From positions 14,582,501 to 14,646,500 of the forward strand of contig LR990053.1 in NCBI GenBank assembly GCA_905147135.1: 64,000 nt of DNA, read 5' to 3'. Both the position numbers and the translations under genes were made by a program. Position 1 is the first letter of the stretch. Each line of letters begins with the position of its first letter. Source of the stretch: Blastobasis lacticolella. Lineage: Eukaryota > Arthropoda > Insecta > Lepidoptera > Blastobasidae. Shown piece by piece: positions 11,901 through 22,525 of this stretch. Below the pieces are notes generated by a model. It did no database searches and was not told where the DNA came from. It worked only from the letters and a program-made list of their open reading frames with translations.

Positions 11901-14899
11901 ATAATAACTCCCACGTCCACTTTATCAGCAATCAAAGCTATCTCCAATCGTGATTTCAGATTGGTTCGATCTTTCTAATGCATACAGTAGTGGAACGTCT
12001 AGCCACTAAGCCAGGATGTCGAGTCGTTAGTGCCGAGAGTTTTTTTTTTAAATATTAGATTTCAGACAAACAGGCAAGCGGGCCACCTGATAGAAAGTGG
12101 TCACCGCCGCGTATGGACATCAGCAACACCAGGGGAGTCACTAATGCGTTGCCCGCCTCTCCGCCTCTGAAGAGAGCTCTAATATACCTCTTGAACGATC
12201 CCATGTCATAGTCCAAAGGAAACACTGTAGCTGGAAGCTTAGTCCTTTCTTCATTGTTCTCTTAACGGATTGTGAGGTTGGTTAGAAGAGATCTCTTTTA
12301 GGGATAAGCTCGCCTTGTACTTTGTATTGTGACTATGTTGCTAATGTGTTTTGTGAAATAAAGCGTTAAAGAGTTAAATCACTAATTTAGATGATACCTA
12401 TATAAACAGATAGCAAACCAAAAATATCATATAGGAGGTAACAGATGGGTTCAGGAAAAATTGGGGATGATATTGAGTATATTTTCTTCTAAAAGATTTA
12501 TTACGACCTCTGTAAGTTTTTACCTAGTGACATGAAAGCAAAGATCGTAGCTAATACCACAATTTTTTTTATAGTATAATGTAAACGACCCCTTGGGCTC
12601 TTGGTCCAATAATCCGATAAAAGGAATTTTTTATTCGTCTAGGTCCGTCGAACCAATACGAGATTTTTTTATTAATATAAAATGTGGCAAGCATTGTCGC
12701 TAGGTGGCAGATATAGATAAGATGGTGGTACACATATATTTGGATTCCTTAGACTAAACACCGACGTAGGACTTTAAAACTAAACTATTGCAATAAAAAC
12801 CGGAGCAAACGTAATTATTTTCCGAGTACTACGTGCACTGCAATAAAATTCCTCCAAATAAACATTTTAAAAGTGGCCAGTTCGACCTCAAAACTGGACC
12901 TAAAACAAACAGGACATAAGTTTCAAAATGTATTACAGCAGTAATAGGATTGCACATTTCCAGGTACGGGTATACAGGGCGGCCATGTCTGCTCCGAACG
13001 ATCTGCGAGGCTGCCGAGGTGCCCTTTACACATGAGAACGGGTTACTTGCCGAAATTGGCCATATTTTATTCACGTAAGTATCCACGGGGGCACGGCCGA
13101 GTAGTGCGCCGTAGCAGTTCGTACATTTTACTACTGGCTTATTGCACAGGGTTAGAGAAAATTGAGATGGCAATACTGAAAATTTTGTTCGCCTCTGAGT
13201 ATCGATACAACTATGATTAGCGTAGTCTGCAGTGGGTTAATAGAAAAATAGTAAATTGCATAAGAATATATTTTTAATGAGGACGGCATCTACGCATTGC
13301 ATCAGGTCTGAATCCGAGAAAAGGCTGTCGGAGGTAGCCACAGAACCCCGAATATTTCAGATATTCGAGTTGTTGGACGAAGTGTTTCGTATGTATGAGT
13401 TACCGCCATTGGACACTAACTTAAACTTAAACGATAATAGATCAATGGTAATCATACTTGATTTATCTATGATCTCTAAATCTGTGGCAATTTCCCTATG
13501 CAAGTTTCAATGCTCTTTCCGGGATTAGTCCACGTTTGGCTGTAAATCGAAAGGCATGGACGAGTTTGATTACTCATGTCATTGTAGATTTCTATCGCAT
13601 CCCACTGCAGTTAAATGCTAACCGATGCTCTTACGGTGAAAAAAAATATCGTGATAAAACCTGCACACTCAGGCAACTGAATGTGTAACCATGATCCAAT
13701 ATGGTCAGGTTCCCCCCTGGTAGCAGGGTCACGGAGGTCAGATTGCAGTCGCTCCACTGTAATTGTCTGATGTGCCAAATCCTGGATCATGGTCAAGGCG
13801 GACCCCGGGCCCTCGTGCGCGAGAGCACAACCGGGACTTTAACGCCAAGATGACATTTTTTTTTTATTTAACCATTTATTGTACACAAGATCGTTATTGT
13901 TGTTTTTTATTGTAGATTTCTACTATAAAGATATTTGGTGATCATAATTGTCAATGGAAAAGACTTAAAAGTTGAAAATTCTTTAGTTACTTCGAGGAAT
14001 AGATTGTTGTTTCCGGGCTAGTTGTTCTTGACTATGTTTCAGAAAACAGTCTAGCATGCAAATATTCAAGGTTTATTTTATCTCTCGTATACTTTTTGTA
14101 CTTTTTGCACATCACACACTTTTTTATACTTTTTCCTCATATTATAATTTAGTTGTCCATTAAATTAATTATTACTACGAAATAGTATAACTTATATTAT
14201 CATAAACTTATGTCGAAAAAAATTATGTTTTAATCATTAGATTTCCATCCACTGAAGTGTATTATTTTTATTAAGTGACAGTAATGGGCCGTGTGGTGTT
14301 CGTCAGAGTAGAATAGCACCAACCCCTTACACTCATGGGTGTCGTACAAGGCGACTAATGTTTTCGAGGCAAAAGATCAAGAGTCAAGTAGTCTGGAAAA
14401 TGGGCAGCAGCATTTTCTATTGTTATATTTAAACACTGCGATCTCCAACCCGCCTGACAAGCGTGGAGATTATGGCAATAACCTCTCCTTTCGTGGGAGA
14501 GGCCATAAGTCCTGCAGTGGACTGTTACGGGCTGTGATGATGATGATGATGACCGTAATGGTCTTTTCTTTTGTATGAACCCTATTGGTGGCACGTTCGT
14601 TTTACGCCACTTTCAATGTCGTTGTCGCCTTGTCTTGTTCTATTGTAACGTATTTTATCGTACATCAATCTTAATGTCATCATTTCTATATTTTTAATAA
14701 AAAGCTTATCTTCTCCAGCCCGTCGACGACCAAGGACACCCTATCCCATCACACTGACAACGAGTACCACGCAGCTGAGAGGTTGGGGCGGAGCCCTGGA
14801 GTCTCCTGCGAAACCCTATTTCCCGAATGCGAGGGCTCTGTACTGGAAACCTTTACCAAGATTGGGGAGAGCACACTACATAAATTCGGAATTTTGTGA
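8933..14899 (+). CDS. DM4/DM12 family secreted protein, gene 1 (4 coding exons)
   Basis: Coding exons 8933-9043, 11143-11627, 12964-13074 and 14719-14899 join in frame to 295 aa. Introns are GT-AG with phases 0, 2, 2. An in-frame TGA lies 12 bp upstream of the ATG, which supports the start. Residues 1-20 form a signal peptide. RQRR at 21-24 is a furin-type site followed by YLVYP. Exon 2 opens with FIIGLGIPVD, the family core, and then carries an unusual acidic stretch (about 86-133) rich in D, E and N ending at a basic KKR. Exon 3 has C-LLRTI-C (207, 213) and exon 4 C-ETLFPE-C (266, 273) with the typical Y..A...G before it. These match insect DM4/DM12 (PF07841) proteins, whose biochemical role is unknown; secretion is inferred. 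The acidic insert makes it longer than its neighbours. Introns hold SINE and other repeat copies. Confidence 0.88.
9465..9600 (+). repeat. SINE family 1, diverged partial copy in intron 1 of gene 1
   Basis: It contains ATGAGTGTCGTATAG, CTGCGATCTCTAACC and CGTGGAGATTATAGCAAT, matching the middle of the better copies at 14288 and 23975, but lacks their CCTGCAGTGGACTG tail. Confidence 0.55.
10310..10505 (+). repeat. Dispersed repeat R6, copy 1
   Basis: The sequence through GCCGCCAAGCAACAATG and CTTAGTCCTCACAGTGACAA to TTTTTGTTGCCTGCAACC is repeated in inverse orientation at 37885-38110. The end sequence resembles many lepidopteran intronic repeats. No open frame or catalytic motif is visible. 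Confidence 0.65.
12060..12245 (+). repeat. Dispersed repeat R5, copy
   Basis: It contains GGCCACCTGATAGAAAGTGG, TCACCGCCG and TCTAATATACCTCTTGAACG, shared with copies at 33404, 39128, 40665 and 58446. It lies in intron 2 of gene 1, and no coding capacity is seen. Confidence 0.75.
13609..13853 (+). repeat. SINE family 2, head-truncated copy
   Basis: It begins at ACCGATGCTCTTACGGTG, downstream of the tRNA head, and ends at CGCCAAGATGA. It lies in intron 3 of gene 1. Confidence 0.85.
14288..14552 (+). repeat. SINE family 1 copy with (GAT)n tail
   Basis: It runs from GTGTGGTGTTCGTCAGAGTA through GTGTCGTACAAGGCGACTAA and CTCCAACCCGCCTG to CCTGCAGTGGACTGTTACGG, ending in a short GATGATGATG tail. 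The same block recurs at 23975, 40268, 46147 (minus) and 56120. The family has no clear tRNA cloverleaf here. This copy lies in intron 3 of gene 1, 166 bp before the last exon. Confidence 0.8.
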
Positions 14900-14929
14900 T
14901 TAAACTGATGACTGATTAATATGTGCTTT

Positions 14930-15120
14930 TTTTTAATGAATCATCATTATCTTGGCATGAATCCTTGGTTGTGCTCTCGTGGGGCACGAGCGCCTGTTTT
15001 CCTGCTTTACGTTGTAGACATAGCTCGATTTTGGGCACCCTTGATGTTGGGTTTGTTGGCACATTTGCCATCCTTAGCGATGTCTTGCTATTGCTTCTTG
15101 GGCCGGCACTTTTTAATTAT
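14930..15120 (-). repeat. SINE family 3, diverged copy
   Basis: The run GTTGGCACATTTGCCATCCT followed by TAGCGATGTCTTGCTATTGC aligns with the better copies at 25139-25325 and 43424-43625. It sits just past the stop of gene 1. Confidence 0.55.
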
Positions 15121-15550
15121 TTATAATCGCAGCGTGTGATGGAGTGATGATATCTACGACGGTATATCACAGTGACGGGATGTATTAAACTGCGGAAGGG
15201 TCTGAGCTGCGTGCCTTGGAGGAGGCCTAAATCCAGCAAATGAAATTAATTTGCTGTTGATAATGATGAGAGAAAAGAAAATTTTGTACAAAAGGCCAGG
15301 GCTATCCCCTGTCTAAAAGTGCTCATTAGGTTGGTAGCATGACACCATGATAGACGGAGAATGAACTCCTTTGAATCACGATTTACCCTGAGGTCTTGCA
15401 AACAGCTATTGAATCAGCACTCCAAACTCCAGAGGTCTCAACGGCAAAGTCAACGAAAAACCGAAGTTCGGCATTTATTGAATTAAGTTAAATATTTTGT
15501 GACTAGGTATGAATGTACTAACGCACATGTTTATGGAACATTGGAAGTGG

Positions 15551-15753
15551 TTAAAAGTGTCAATAGACGTTCCGAATTTGGCTGGTGCCGACAAACCGTC
15601 AGTTGCAGTTGATACTAACCCTAACATACTATAAAATAAAGTCACTTTTGGATGCGCGGGCGAGCCTCCCTTGACGAACGCGGTCGGCGCACTCGACTGC
15701 AACTGACGGTTGGTCGATTCCAGCCAAATCGGATTGTCTATTGGCACTTTATA
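15551..15753. mobile_element. Palindromic MITE, ~60-bp inverted arms
   Basis: Arms about 15551-15613 and 15692-15753 are reverse complements with few mismatches. Left reads CAATAGACGTTCCGAATTTG and right ends CAAATCGGATTGTCTATTGG; both contain the CCGTCAGTTGCAGT block. The ~80-bp centre is not repeated. It fits a fold-back non-autonomous DNA element. Confidence 0.7.
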
Positions 15754-15865
15754 ACTAGCGATGACGTCGCTTAAAATGAGATGCTGAGACGTTTTGCTTT
15801 ACTGCTCACACATCTGATAACCATTGTGGAGCACAAACAATACAATTCAACCGAACCGCAGTCCT

Positions 15866-15988
15866 CAGGCGCTGTCTTAATTGGGACAGGTCGTGCGGCC
15901 GTGGTCGTACGACGGATGTCACCTGACCAATAGGAGAACTCAAAACGACCATGGTCGCAAGACCGTTGTAAATTAGAACAGCGCCTCA
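15866..15988. mobile_element. Short palindromic MITE, copy 1
   Basis: About 120 bp; it begins AGGCGCTGTCTTAATTG and ends AATTAGAACAGCGCCT, which are inverse repeats. The inner parts GGTCGTGCGGCC and GACCATGGTCGCAAGACC also pair. A second copy lies at 18831-18962. Confidence 0.75.
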
Positions 15989-16649
15989 GTATCGTTATCT
16001 AAGGGGTACCTAGAATGGTGAAAGCAACGCGTGGAGCCAATTCCCCGATTCAGAGTACGAGGTTGCCCGTAAAAGAGTCGCAGTAACATGGAAACTTCCG
16101 CTTAAGAAACTTAAGTTTCTTAGACAAAATATTGTCTCAGGCCCTGCACTTGCTATACTGAACCTGGATGAGTAACGCAAAGTTCTTGTTTGGTGGCATC
16201 CTTCCTTTTCTGAGGATTTTTCGCGGTGAAGGGATAAGGTAGCCGCCAATGTTGGCAAGCGAAGAGAGAGAAGGTGGAAAAGGGTAATTACCCACCTGGC
16301 CAGATGTTGTGACCAGGGGATGATTGCCAATCTTGTGTTCGTGTACTCGTATTGTGAGTACTGTTGAGTTTCCCTATTGGAGCTATAGATCGCTACAATG
16401 TCTTATGGCTTTGCCATAATCTTTACGCCGGGCAGGCGGCTTGCAGATGGCAGTCTTTAAGCCAAGTTTACACGGTCAAGTCTTTTGAAACACGGTAAAA
16501 ATTCAATTATTTAAATTATTTCAACATCAACCTTTAGCATCTATATCAATTCTATGCATCTACCATCACATTACATTGGCTAATCTTACCATAAACATAG
16601 ACAAAATTATAAATAAGCAATTTTGCTCTCATGTGTACAGCAGGCACGA
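15989..16649. other. Gene-free stretch
   Basis: A 106-codon minus open frame at 16010-16330 has no recognisable domain or splice context. The sequence is locally GC-richer than its surroundings and may be an unclassified repeat. Confidence 0.35.
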
Positions 16650-16900
16650 AATGCAATCCCGGCTTCCTTGAAGTGAAGAAGCGGCGATGGTCTAGTAGCA
16701 GCGTGCTTGCGAGACCGATAACCAAGATTAAGCAATGCTCGCAATGTCCGGGAACTGGATGGGTGACCGTTTTGTACTTTGAGGTAGCACTACAACGAGC
16801 TCAACACTCGTTAGGTGTGCCTCCTAATACCTTTAACAAAGCGAGGTTGACGAAGGTCTACCGCAGGGAACCCAGAGACTGGTTGAGCCTTGTGACGGTA
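16650..16900 (+). repeat. 5S-rRNA-like repeat (SINE3-type candidate)
   Basis: The segment GACCGATAACCAAGATTAAG through ACTGGATGGGTGACCG resembles the internal promoter half of eukaryotic 5S rRNA (consensus ...AAGTTAAGCA...TGGATGGGTGACCG). The 5S 5' half and terminal stem are not conserved, so this is a derived repeat and not a 5S gene. The downstream part is of unknown origin. Confidence 0.55.
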
Positions 16901-17054
16901 TTTATCCATTTAATGTATTTCTATGGGGTACTAATGGGTAGTAACCTTAACAAGTTATGCCCTGACCTTCCTCATGAATCACTCTATATATTATTGAAAA
17001 CCGCATAAAATCCGTTAAATAGTTTTTGTGTGTTTTTAATATATATTATACAAG

Positions 17055-17165
17055 CATTTGACCGCCATTTCATCTGTTGGTAAGTTACGATGCGGCCGAA
17101 GATGAAGCATGCCCGTCTTGGACCTGCCTATTCACTCTAGCGTTGAAGGCATCCAGATTATATTT
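17055..17165 (-). mobile_element. 3' end fragment of a LINE
   Basis: On the minus strand it reads CTGGATGCCTTCAACGCTAG, then AGAGTGAATAGGC, the CATCTTCGGCCGCATCGT block and an ATGGCGGTCAAATG end. It is the same 3' end seen with a poly(A) tail at 25770-25914. The residues W/D-AFNARVNRQ are typical of a reverse-transcriptase polyprotein C-terminus. Confidence 0.55.
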
Positions 17166-17374
17166 ATCAGGGAACACACATACAACGCGTTCCACTCCTT
17201 AGCCGTATAAAAGTCGAGCCAAAGCGGCTCGTGCGGATAGCTGGAAGATCCACGACATAAGGATGAAGCGCTTGCCCGGATTGCGTCTCCCGAGGTTATA
17301 GTGAACAGACAGATGCGGCGTGGGACTTAGTTTTATAATATGTGATAGTGTTATTCTTTTCTAGAGCAATGATG

Positions 17375-17475
17375 GATGCCGAAGAGCGAGCGAACTGGAT
17401 AAAGGGAAGTAGGAAGGGGGCCCCGTGCTCTCCCTCGCGCGAGAGTAAAACCGCGATTGACACCAAGATGAGATG
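17375..17475 (+). repeat. SINE family 3, 3' fragment
   Basis: It contains GATGCCGAAGAGCGAGCGAA and a GTGCTCTCCCTCGCGCGAGA block and ends ACACCAAGATGA. It matches the 3' half of the copy at 28680-28899. Confidence 0.55.
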
Positions 17476-18022
17476 AGGTGATGATGTCTTTCTTTTCTTG
17501 GTATCAGCAGAGTTTAAGTTTAAAAAGTTTGAAGGAAGCAAATAGCCCGTGCAAAAAGCATAGTAGTTTCTGGACACAGTATGAGCATTTAGTACGATTG
17601 GTGAGCCACCATTCTGACTACTGAAGTATGTAATGTTTGTGCTTTAATTTTTGCGCGTATGTTTACGCGACGACATCCAGCTGACATAGCAATAGAAATC
17701 AAGCTGTGTTATAAATAATTGTTGACAATCCCATACTAACAAGCAAGTTATAAATTTGGAAGAGCTGTCTGTTCAAAGGGACATGACAGAAAATGTGGCT
17801 CTTAAAGTGTGAGTTTCACTGGCTGTACGTACAATTGGGAAAGTTTTGAAGAACTTTTTGATATGGTGCCTCTCTCGCCACGGGCTGGATGCTCCTCAAT
17901 AGTCATTTTGACTTTCTTATATACTATGACATAGCATCCATCCTTCAAGATAGGACATGATCCATGGTTTTTCTGCCGTATAACATAAAAATAGACACTC
18001 CATGCTTATTATATAGAATACT

Positions 18023-21000
18023 TTAATGAATGTCGTCATGCAACCTGGTAAACATATCAATAAGAGTTGTAGAGCAACCATCGTATGTCGTGATGCAATC
18101 ATGACCGCTGCTTCCCCTTCTGTAGGCTTCCTTGTACGGATAACTTTCATCTGCCTCTGAGTGAGCTTCGGGTATGTCGTTAGTGGGACTGAAAAATAAT
18201 AGAAAATATTATAGATAAAGCTGTAAATCAATAATAGTTACGCATGTTTAACCACTGTTTGACATGTGGAGCGTCGTTGGCCGAGGTTAATTTCTTCGAC
18301 TTGTAACCAATGATACCGGGTTTGAATCCCACTGCGGCCATGTACCAATGAATCTTTTCTGAGTTATGTGCATTTGTTGAACACTAACCTGAGGAAAAAC
18401 ATCGTAATGAAACCCACATATTCAGGTGACTGATTGTGTAACCATGATTCAATACGCTCAGGTTTCCCTGGTAACAGGGTCACGAAAGTCAATGGCAGTC
18501 ACTTCACTGTAATTACCTGATCTGCCAAATCCTGGATCATGGTCAAGGCGAATCCCGGGCCCTCGTGCGCGAGAGCACAACCGGGATATTGACGCAAAGA
18601 TGATGATTATTTTTATCATTACTCATCCTTTAAAAAAATACTTACTTCAAAACGTAGTTCGCAATCTCATAAAGAAGATCCTCCTCATCATCAGAATGTA
18701 ATGGTTCAGCCGCTAACTGGCACAAAGTCCGCAGCACGCATGTAGTTCCGTTGTAGCCGAAGCTGTAATAATAATTTGTGGAACATAGTCAATGCATCAT
18801 CCGTGGTAGCTGAGTGGTGAGAGTGTCCTACGCTGTCCTAATTGGCAACGTTTGTGCGACCATGGTCGTACAACGGACGTCGCCCAACCAATAGGAGACC
18901 TCAAAAGCGCCCGTCGCACGAATAAGGTCGTACGATCGTTGTCAATTACGACAGCGCCTCAGCCTTGCAAGTGGGCGAGACAGGTTTGAATCTCACTAGG
19001 GCCATGTTAGCCACGTAGTTGTATTTTTCTTTAATACTTGGTCAGTACGCGAACTGTGTTTCGGAGCATCTGAGTGTCCTCATAGTTTGATGACAGCTGC
19101 AACGCAAAAAGAAATTTAACAAAGGCAAGTTATTTTTTACCTTGTGCTTTACGCATATATACTGAATGTGTAACCAAGATCCAATCGTAAAGTACGGTAA
19201 GATGGCAGGCGCTCCATTTAGACCGTTGGGGCATCCGCATTTACAAGTACGCTTTCGAACGAAGGTAGGAATTCCGTGAGGCATTTCCCGCGGTCTGAAC
19301 TACGTTAAAAGGCCGTTAAAGTCTCAGAATGGGCTGGAACTTTGTCAACGTTGATCGAAAGGTAGGTTGACTTACTTCGCCATGGTTCCATTGAACGCTA
19401 ATTTTTTGCCCAAGCTTAGATTTACTTTGACAAGTTCCATCCCATAATTGCGCACGGATAACAAAACAAGTACAAAATACACTACCGCTTACCTATTCAA
19501 AGTTTCTTCGACAAACTTGTAGAAGTGGTACAGTCTTGCATCATTTTCGTAATCACCATGTCTTTTTCTTTCCTCACTGTCTTCTACTTCCCTTTTCTTT
19601 CTAGAATCACCATCGTAGCCGCCGTTAGCCCAGAATATGTCGACTGGGATCTGACTTCTGTTCCATGGTAGTTGGAAGTTCGCTTGGAAAGCCCAGTTCA
19701 GGTTGACCATTTTGGCCGGGGTCGGCGTTCCTATACCGGCATTGAACTGAAAGGAACATCATTATTAGTAACTGAGTAATAATGCTCACGTTTGGGTTAC
19801 ATACCTTAAGCCTCCGGGAGACGTTGGCTCTCTGTGTGTTATCTACACACCGGGGAATGTTCCGAAGAACTGTTTAACTTTATGCCGCGTCACTGTTCCT
19901 CCACCGCACACTCCGACAAAGGGTTATCATCCAACTAATGTACGAGCTGGTGTTACTAATGTCCAAAAGCAGCGTTTACCACTTTCTATCACATATAAAA
20001 TAAATATAAATAAATAAGCAATGAAACTTTATATAATCGCACAATTTAATCATATTTTAAATTAAATGTCAGTGCCGTTTGTGATTTGTGATCCTGAATG
20101 TCCTTAACAAAAGGTATCCTCTGCAACATACCAAATATACAAATATTTCTCTCTTTAGTCTAAAAGAGTAAACTAAACATGTAGAAGAAACCATTATTCA
20201 TACTAGTGAAGCAGCAAAAAATATAATTGACCGGTTTGAAAGGATAAATCTAAGTTAGTACAGCTATATTATTTTACAGCAAAATGTACATCCATAAGCT
20301 TTTAAGTTAAAAGTCTAGAAAGCTTAGAAGCGTAGAAATAACATAACGTCTATGACTACAGTTTACGATATGGTGACGTTAAAAGTGACGTAAAAAAGTT
20401 CTAGTGCGTACAATTCCTTGCAAAGCTTTGTCCGGCTTTTATGTCTACAAGTAGTCACCTGTTTGTATTCACAGAACTGCCACTTTTAAACGTAGACGCC
20501 ACCTACATACACCTATTTTGCATAACTAATCAAATTAAGAGCGTCGGTCGAGTGGTTAATATCCGACTCATAAGCGAGAGGTACCGGGTTCGAATTCCAC
20601 TGCGGCCATGTACCAATGACTCTTTTCTGAGTTATGTACATTAGTTTAATGCTAACCAATGCTCTTACGGCGAGGGAAAACATCGTGGTGGAACCTGCAT
20701 ATTTAGGCGACTCAATGTGTAACCATGATCTAATCTGGTCAGGTTCTCCTGGTAGCAGGGTCACGGAGGTTAGATGGCAGTTGCCACACTGTAATAATCT
20801 GATCGGCAAATCCTGGATCATGGTCAGGGCGAACCCTGGGCCCTCGTCTTCGAGAGCACAACTGGGACATTAACGCCAAGATGAGATGAGATGAATTATC
20901 TGATCTGCCAAATCCTGGATCATGGTGAAGGCGGACCACAGGCCCGGGCCGAAGTGGGTCGAACTCAGTACGCTTACATTACAATAACAACATTAAAAAA

Positions 21001-21130
21001 TATTTACCTGTAGCAGCGTAGAATTTGGAAACAACAACTGTCTGCGGCTCCTGTGCGGGACTCCGTCGAATATAGTCGACTCACTCATTATTAGTAATCC
21101 ATGTAGGGATAGAAAGAGAAGATAGCGCAT
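18023..21130 (-). CDS. DM4/DM12 family secreted protein, gene 2 (4 coding exons)
   Basis: Minus-strand exons 21008-21130, 19493-19746, 18646-18762 and 18023-18188 join to 219 aa (phases 0, 2, 2). A signal peptide covers about residues 1-18. RSRR at 27-30 is followed by QLLFPNSTLLQ, the family box. Exon 2 starts FNAGIGTP and includes NLNWAFQANFQLPW, then a charged segment rich in K, R, E and D. Exon 3 carries GYNGTTC-VLRTL-C (Cys 134, 140). Exon 4 has YKEAYRRGSSGHDC and a C-x6-C pair (196, 203) before the stop. These are the hallmarks of the PF07841 family, whose function is unknown; secretion is inferred. ATG at 21130 was chosen because the signal peptide starts there; in-frame ATGs at 21160 and 21199 would add 10-23 residues. 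The gene is convergent with gene 1 and divergent from gene 3. Confidence 0.88.
18270..18603 (+). repeat. SINE family 2 copy in intron 3 of gene 2
   Basis: It runs from a diverged head (GGAGCGTCGTTGGCCGAGGT) through the family body to the CGAGAGCACAACCGGGAT block and a GATGATGA-like end. Confidence 0.85.
18797..19015 (+). repeat. SINE family 2 head split by a MITE
   Basis: The head CATCCGTGGTAGCTGAGTGG...GTGTCC stops at about 18830 and resumes at about 18963 with TTGCAAGTGGGCGAGACAGG then TTTGAATCTCAC. The intervening 18831-18962 is the palindromic MITE, so the order of insertion is SINE first, MITE second. Confidence 0.65.
18831..18962. mobile_element. Short palindromic MITE, copy 2
   Basis: It begins CGCTGTCCTAATTGGCAACG and ends CAATTACGACAGCGCCTC, inverse repeats of each other, with GGTCGTACAACGGACGTCGC inside. 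It is the same family as 15866-15988. Confidence 0.75.
20539..20945 (+). repeat. SINE family 2 copy plus tandem 3' remnant, in intron 1 of gene 2
   Basis: A near-complete copy (20539-20892) with head GAGCGTCGGTCGAGTGGTTA and B box GGGTTCGAATTCC is followed directly by a second partial 3' segment (about 20893-20945, CTGCCAAATCCTGGATCATG). This suggests an internal tandem duplication or target preference for the SINE tail. Confidence 0.85.
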
Positions 21131-22525
21131 AGATAAGCTCTTAAGGTTGACCGGATACATGGTGATATCGTGATGGGTAACGCCCAAGTGAGATTGCAAG
21201 AACGATTCACCGGTGCCTTAATACGTGAGCCAATGGCTATCGTCATGCCGATGACGATGGCAGACGGAAAGAGAGAGATAACACTAGGTAGGCTGATAGA
21301 TTTTTTTCTCAGATCTGATGCTATAAAGTTAGATTTATTTTAAATTGTCTGAATGTGATAGTCATCGAAACATTGGACCGATTTTGAAAATTTATTTCAG
21401 CGGCACTAAGCTACATTATTTCCTAGTGTCGTAGGGTACATCATGTCTTGGAAAAGTAGCAGGGTCCTACAAGATAGCTTAATATTGGCAGAGTTTCAGA
21501 GTGATTGCTTGTGAAAACCGTGGAGAAACAATGTTACTTTATTCAAATTATAATGAACATAAACATGTGTTCCGTCAATGATAATAATGACTGTCAAATT
21601 TAATATAACAATTGTAACAATTGTAGGGGCAGATATTATATATATTTAGTTAATTTATAATAAGGTTTTTATTGTTTATATGTAATTTTATGTTTAAGTT
21701 GTAAATATCTCTTTTAATGTAAATAATTATCCATGGATAAATATCTGTCTAATGCAATTGTAATGACAAATCTCTTTGTTGCAGTGACCAAAACATTTTT
21801 GTGAAATGTCCACTCATATTTTACAAGCTTTTTTTACTTTTACATGTCCCCATGTTGTAAGTAATAAAATCTTGCAAGATAAATTTGACCCGGTTTCTGA
21901 TTGAGCTGAAATTTTGCAAACTTATGTGAGTTAGGTGATAATACAATGTTATGATACTATCCAGCTGATCTGGTGATGGAGACGGAAATTGGCCATAGGA
22001 ACTCCTAAACTATGCATAATAAACCCATCGAGTTTGGGCTCGTATGATTAGTCTTGACAAGTTGGTAATCTGACTGATAATAAAGAACGTGCGATAAAAG
22101 CGTACTATGAAAAAATATTTTTAATTTGAGAACCTGTTTCATATACGCCTGCTGGAACAGGTTCAACAAATAAGTACGATTTAGTGTGTCGCCTTAGATT
22201 GACTATCGTCTATTTCATATTTAATACCATAAATTCGAATTCCCATTTTACACACACAAACTTTACATTAATACAATCCACCATGGATACACAGAATACA
22301 GCAGAAACGTAATGTGGGCGTTACGCACGACTCTAAAGTTCAACTGTTTGTGTTGGATAAACGTATTAGTACATTGTAGAAAGACATCATGTGACCACAG
22401 AACTGTTTAAACAAACTAGAGCACCAGTAACTGTTCTCAGTTGACTGAACAGGTTTAATACATGTGCTAAGACAGATTTGACCTAAACTAGACTTTAGTA
22501 TGGAAAACTCCTGATTTGGACCAAA
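21131..22525. other. Divergent intergenic region between genes 2 and 3
   Basis: AT-rich spacer of 1.4 kb between the start codons of two divergently transcribed family members, so it must contain both promoters. A TCAGTT initiator-like hexamer is at about 22437-22442, 84 bp before the gene 3 ATG. No TATA box is convincing. No repeat was recognised. Confidence 0.45.

Noticed and set aside
13282..13447. Open segment reading TASTHCIRSESEKR... considered as exon 3 of gene 1
   Set aside because: It lacks the second Cys of C-x5-C and has no phase-2 donor. The exon at 12964-13074 fits the family, both splice sites and both phases.
13916..13975. Short frame after a good acceptor (IFGDHNCQW) considered as the last exon of gene 1
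   Set aside because: No C-x6-C pair and wrong phase; 14719-14899 carries the full family C-terminus.
16631..17008. 125-codon open frame as a gene
   Set aside because: It overlaps the 5S-like repeat and has no recognisable domain or splice context.
21852..21856. ATGTT before GTAAGT as an alternative first exon of gene 3
   Set aside because: Phase is correct and a signal peptide would result, but gene 4 supports the ATGAG layout; kept only as an alternative to test.
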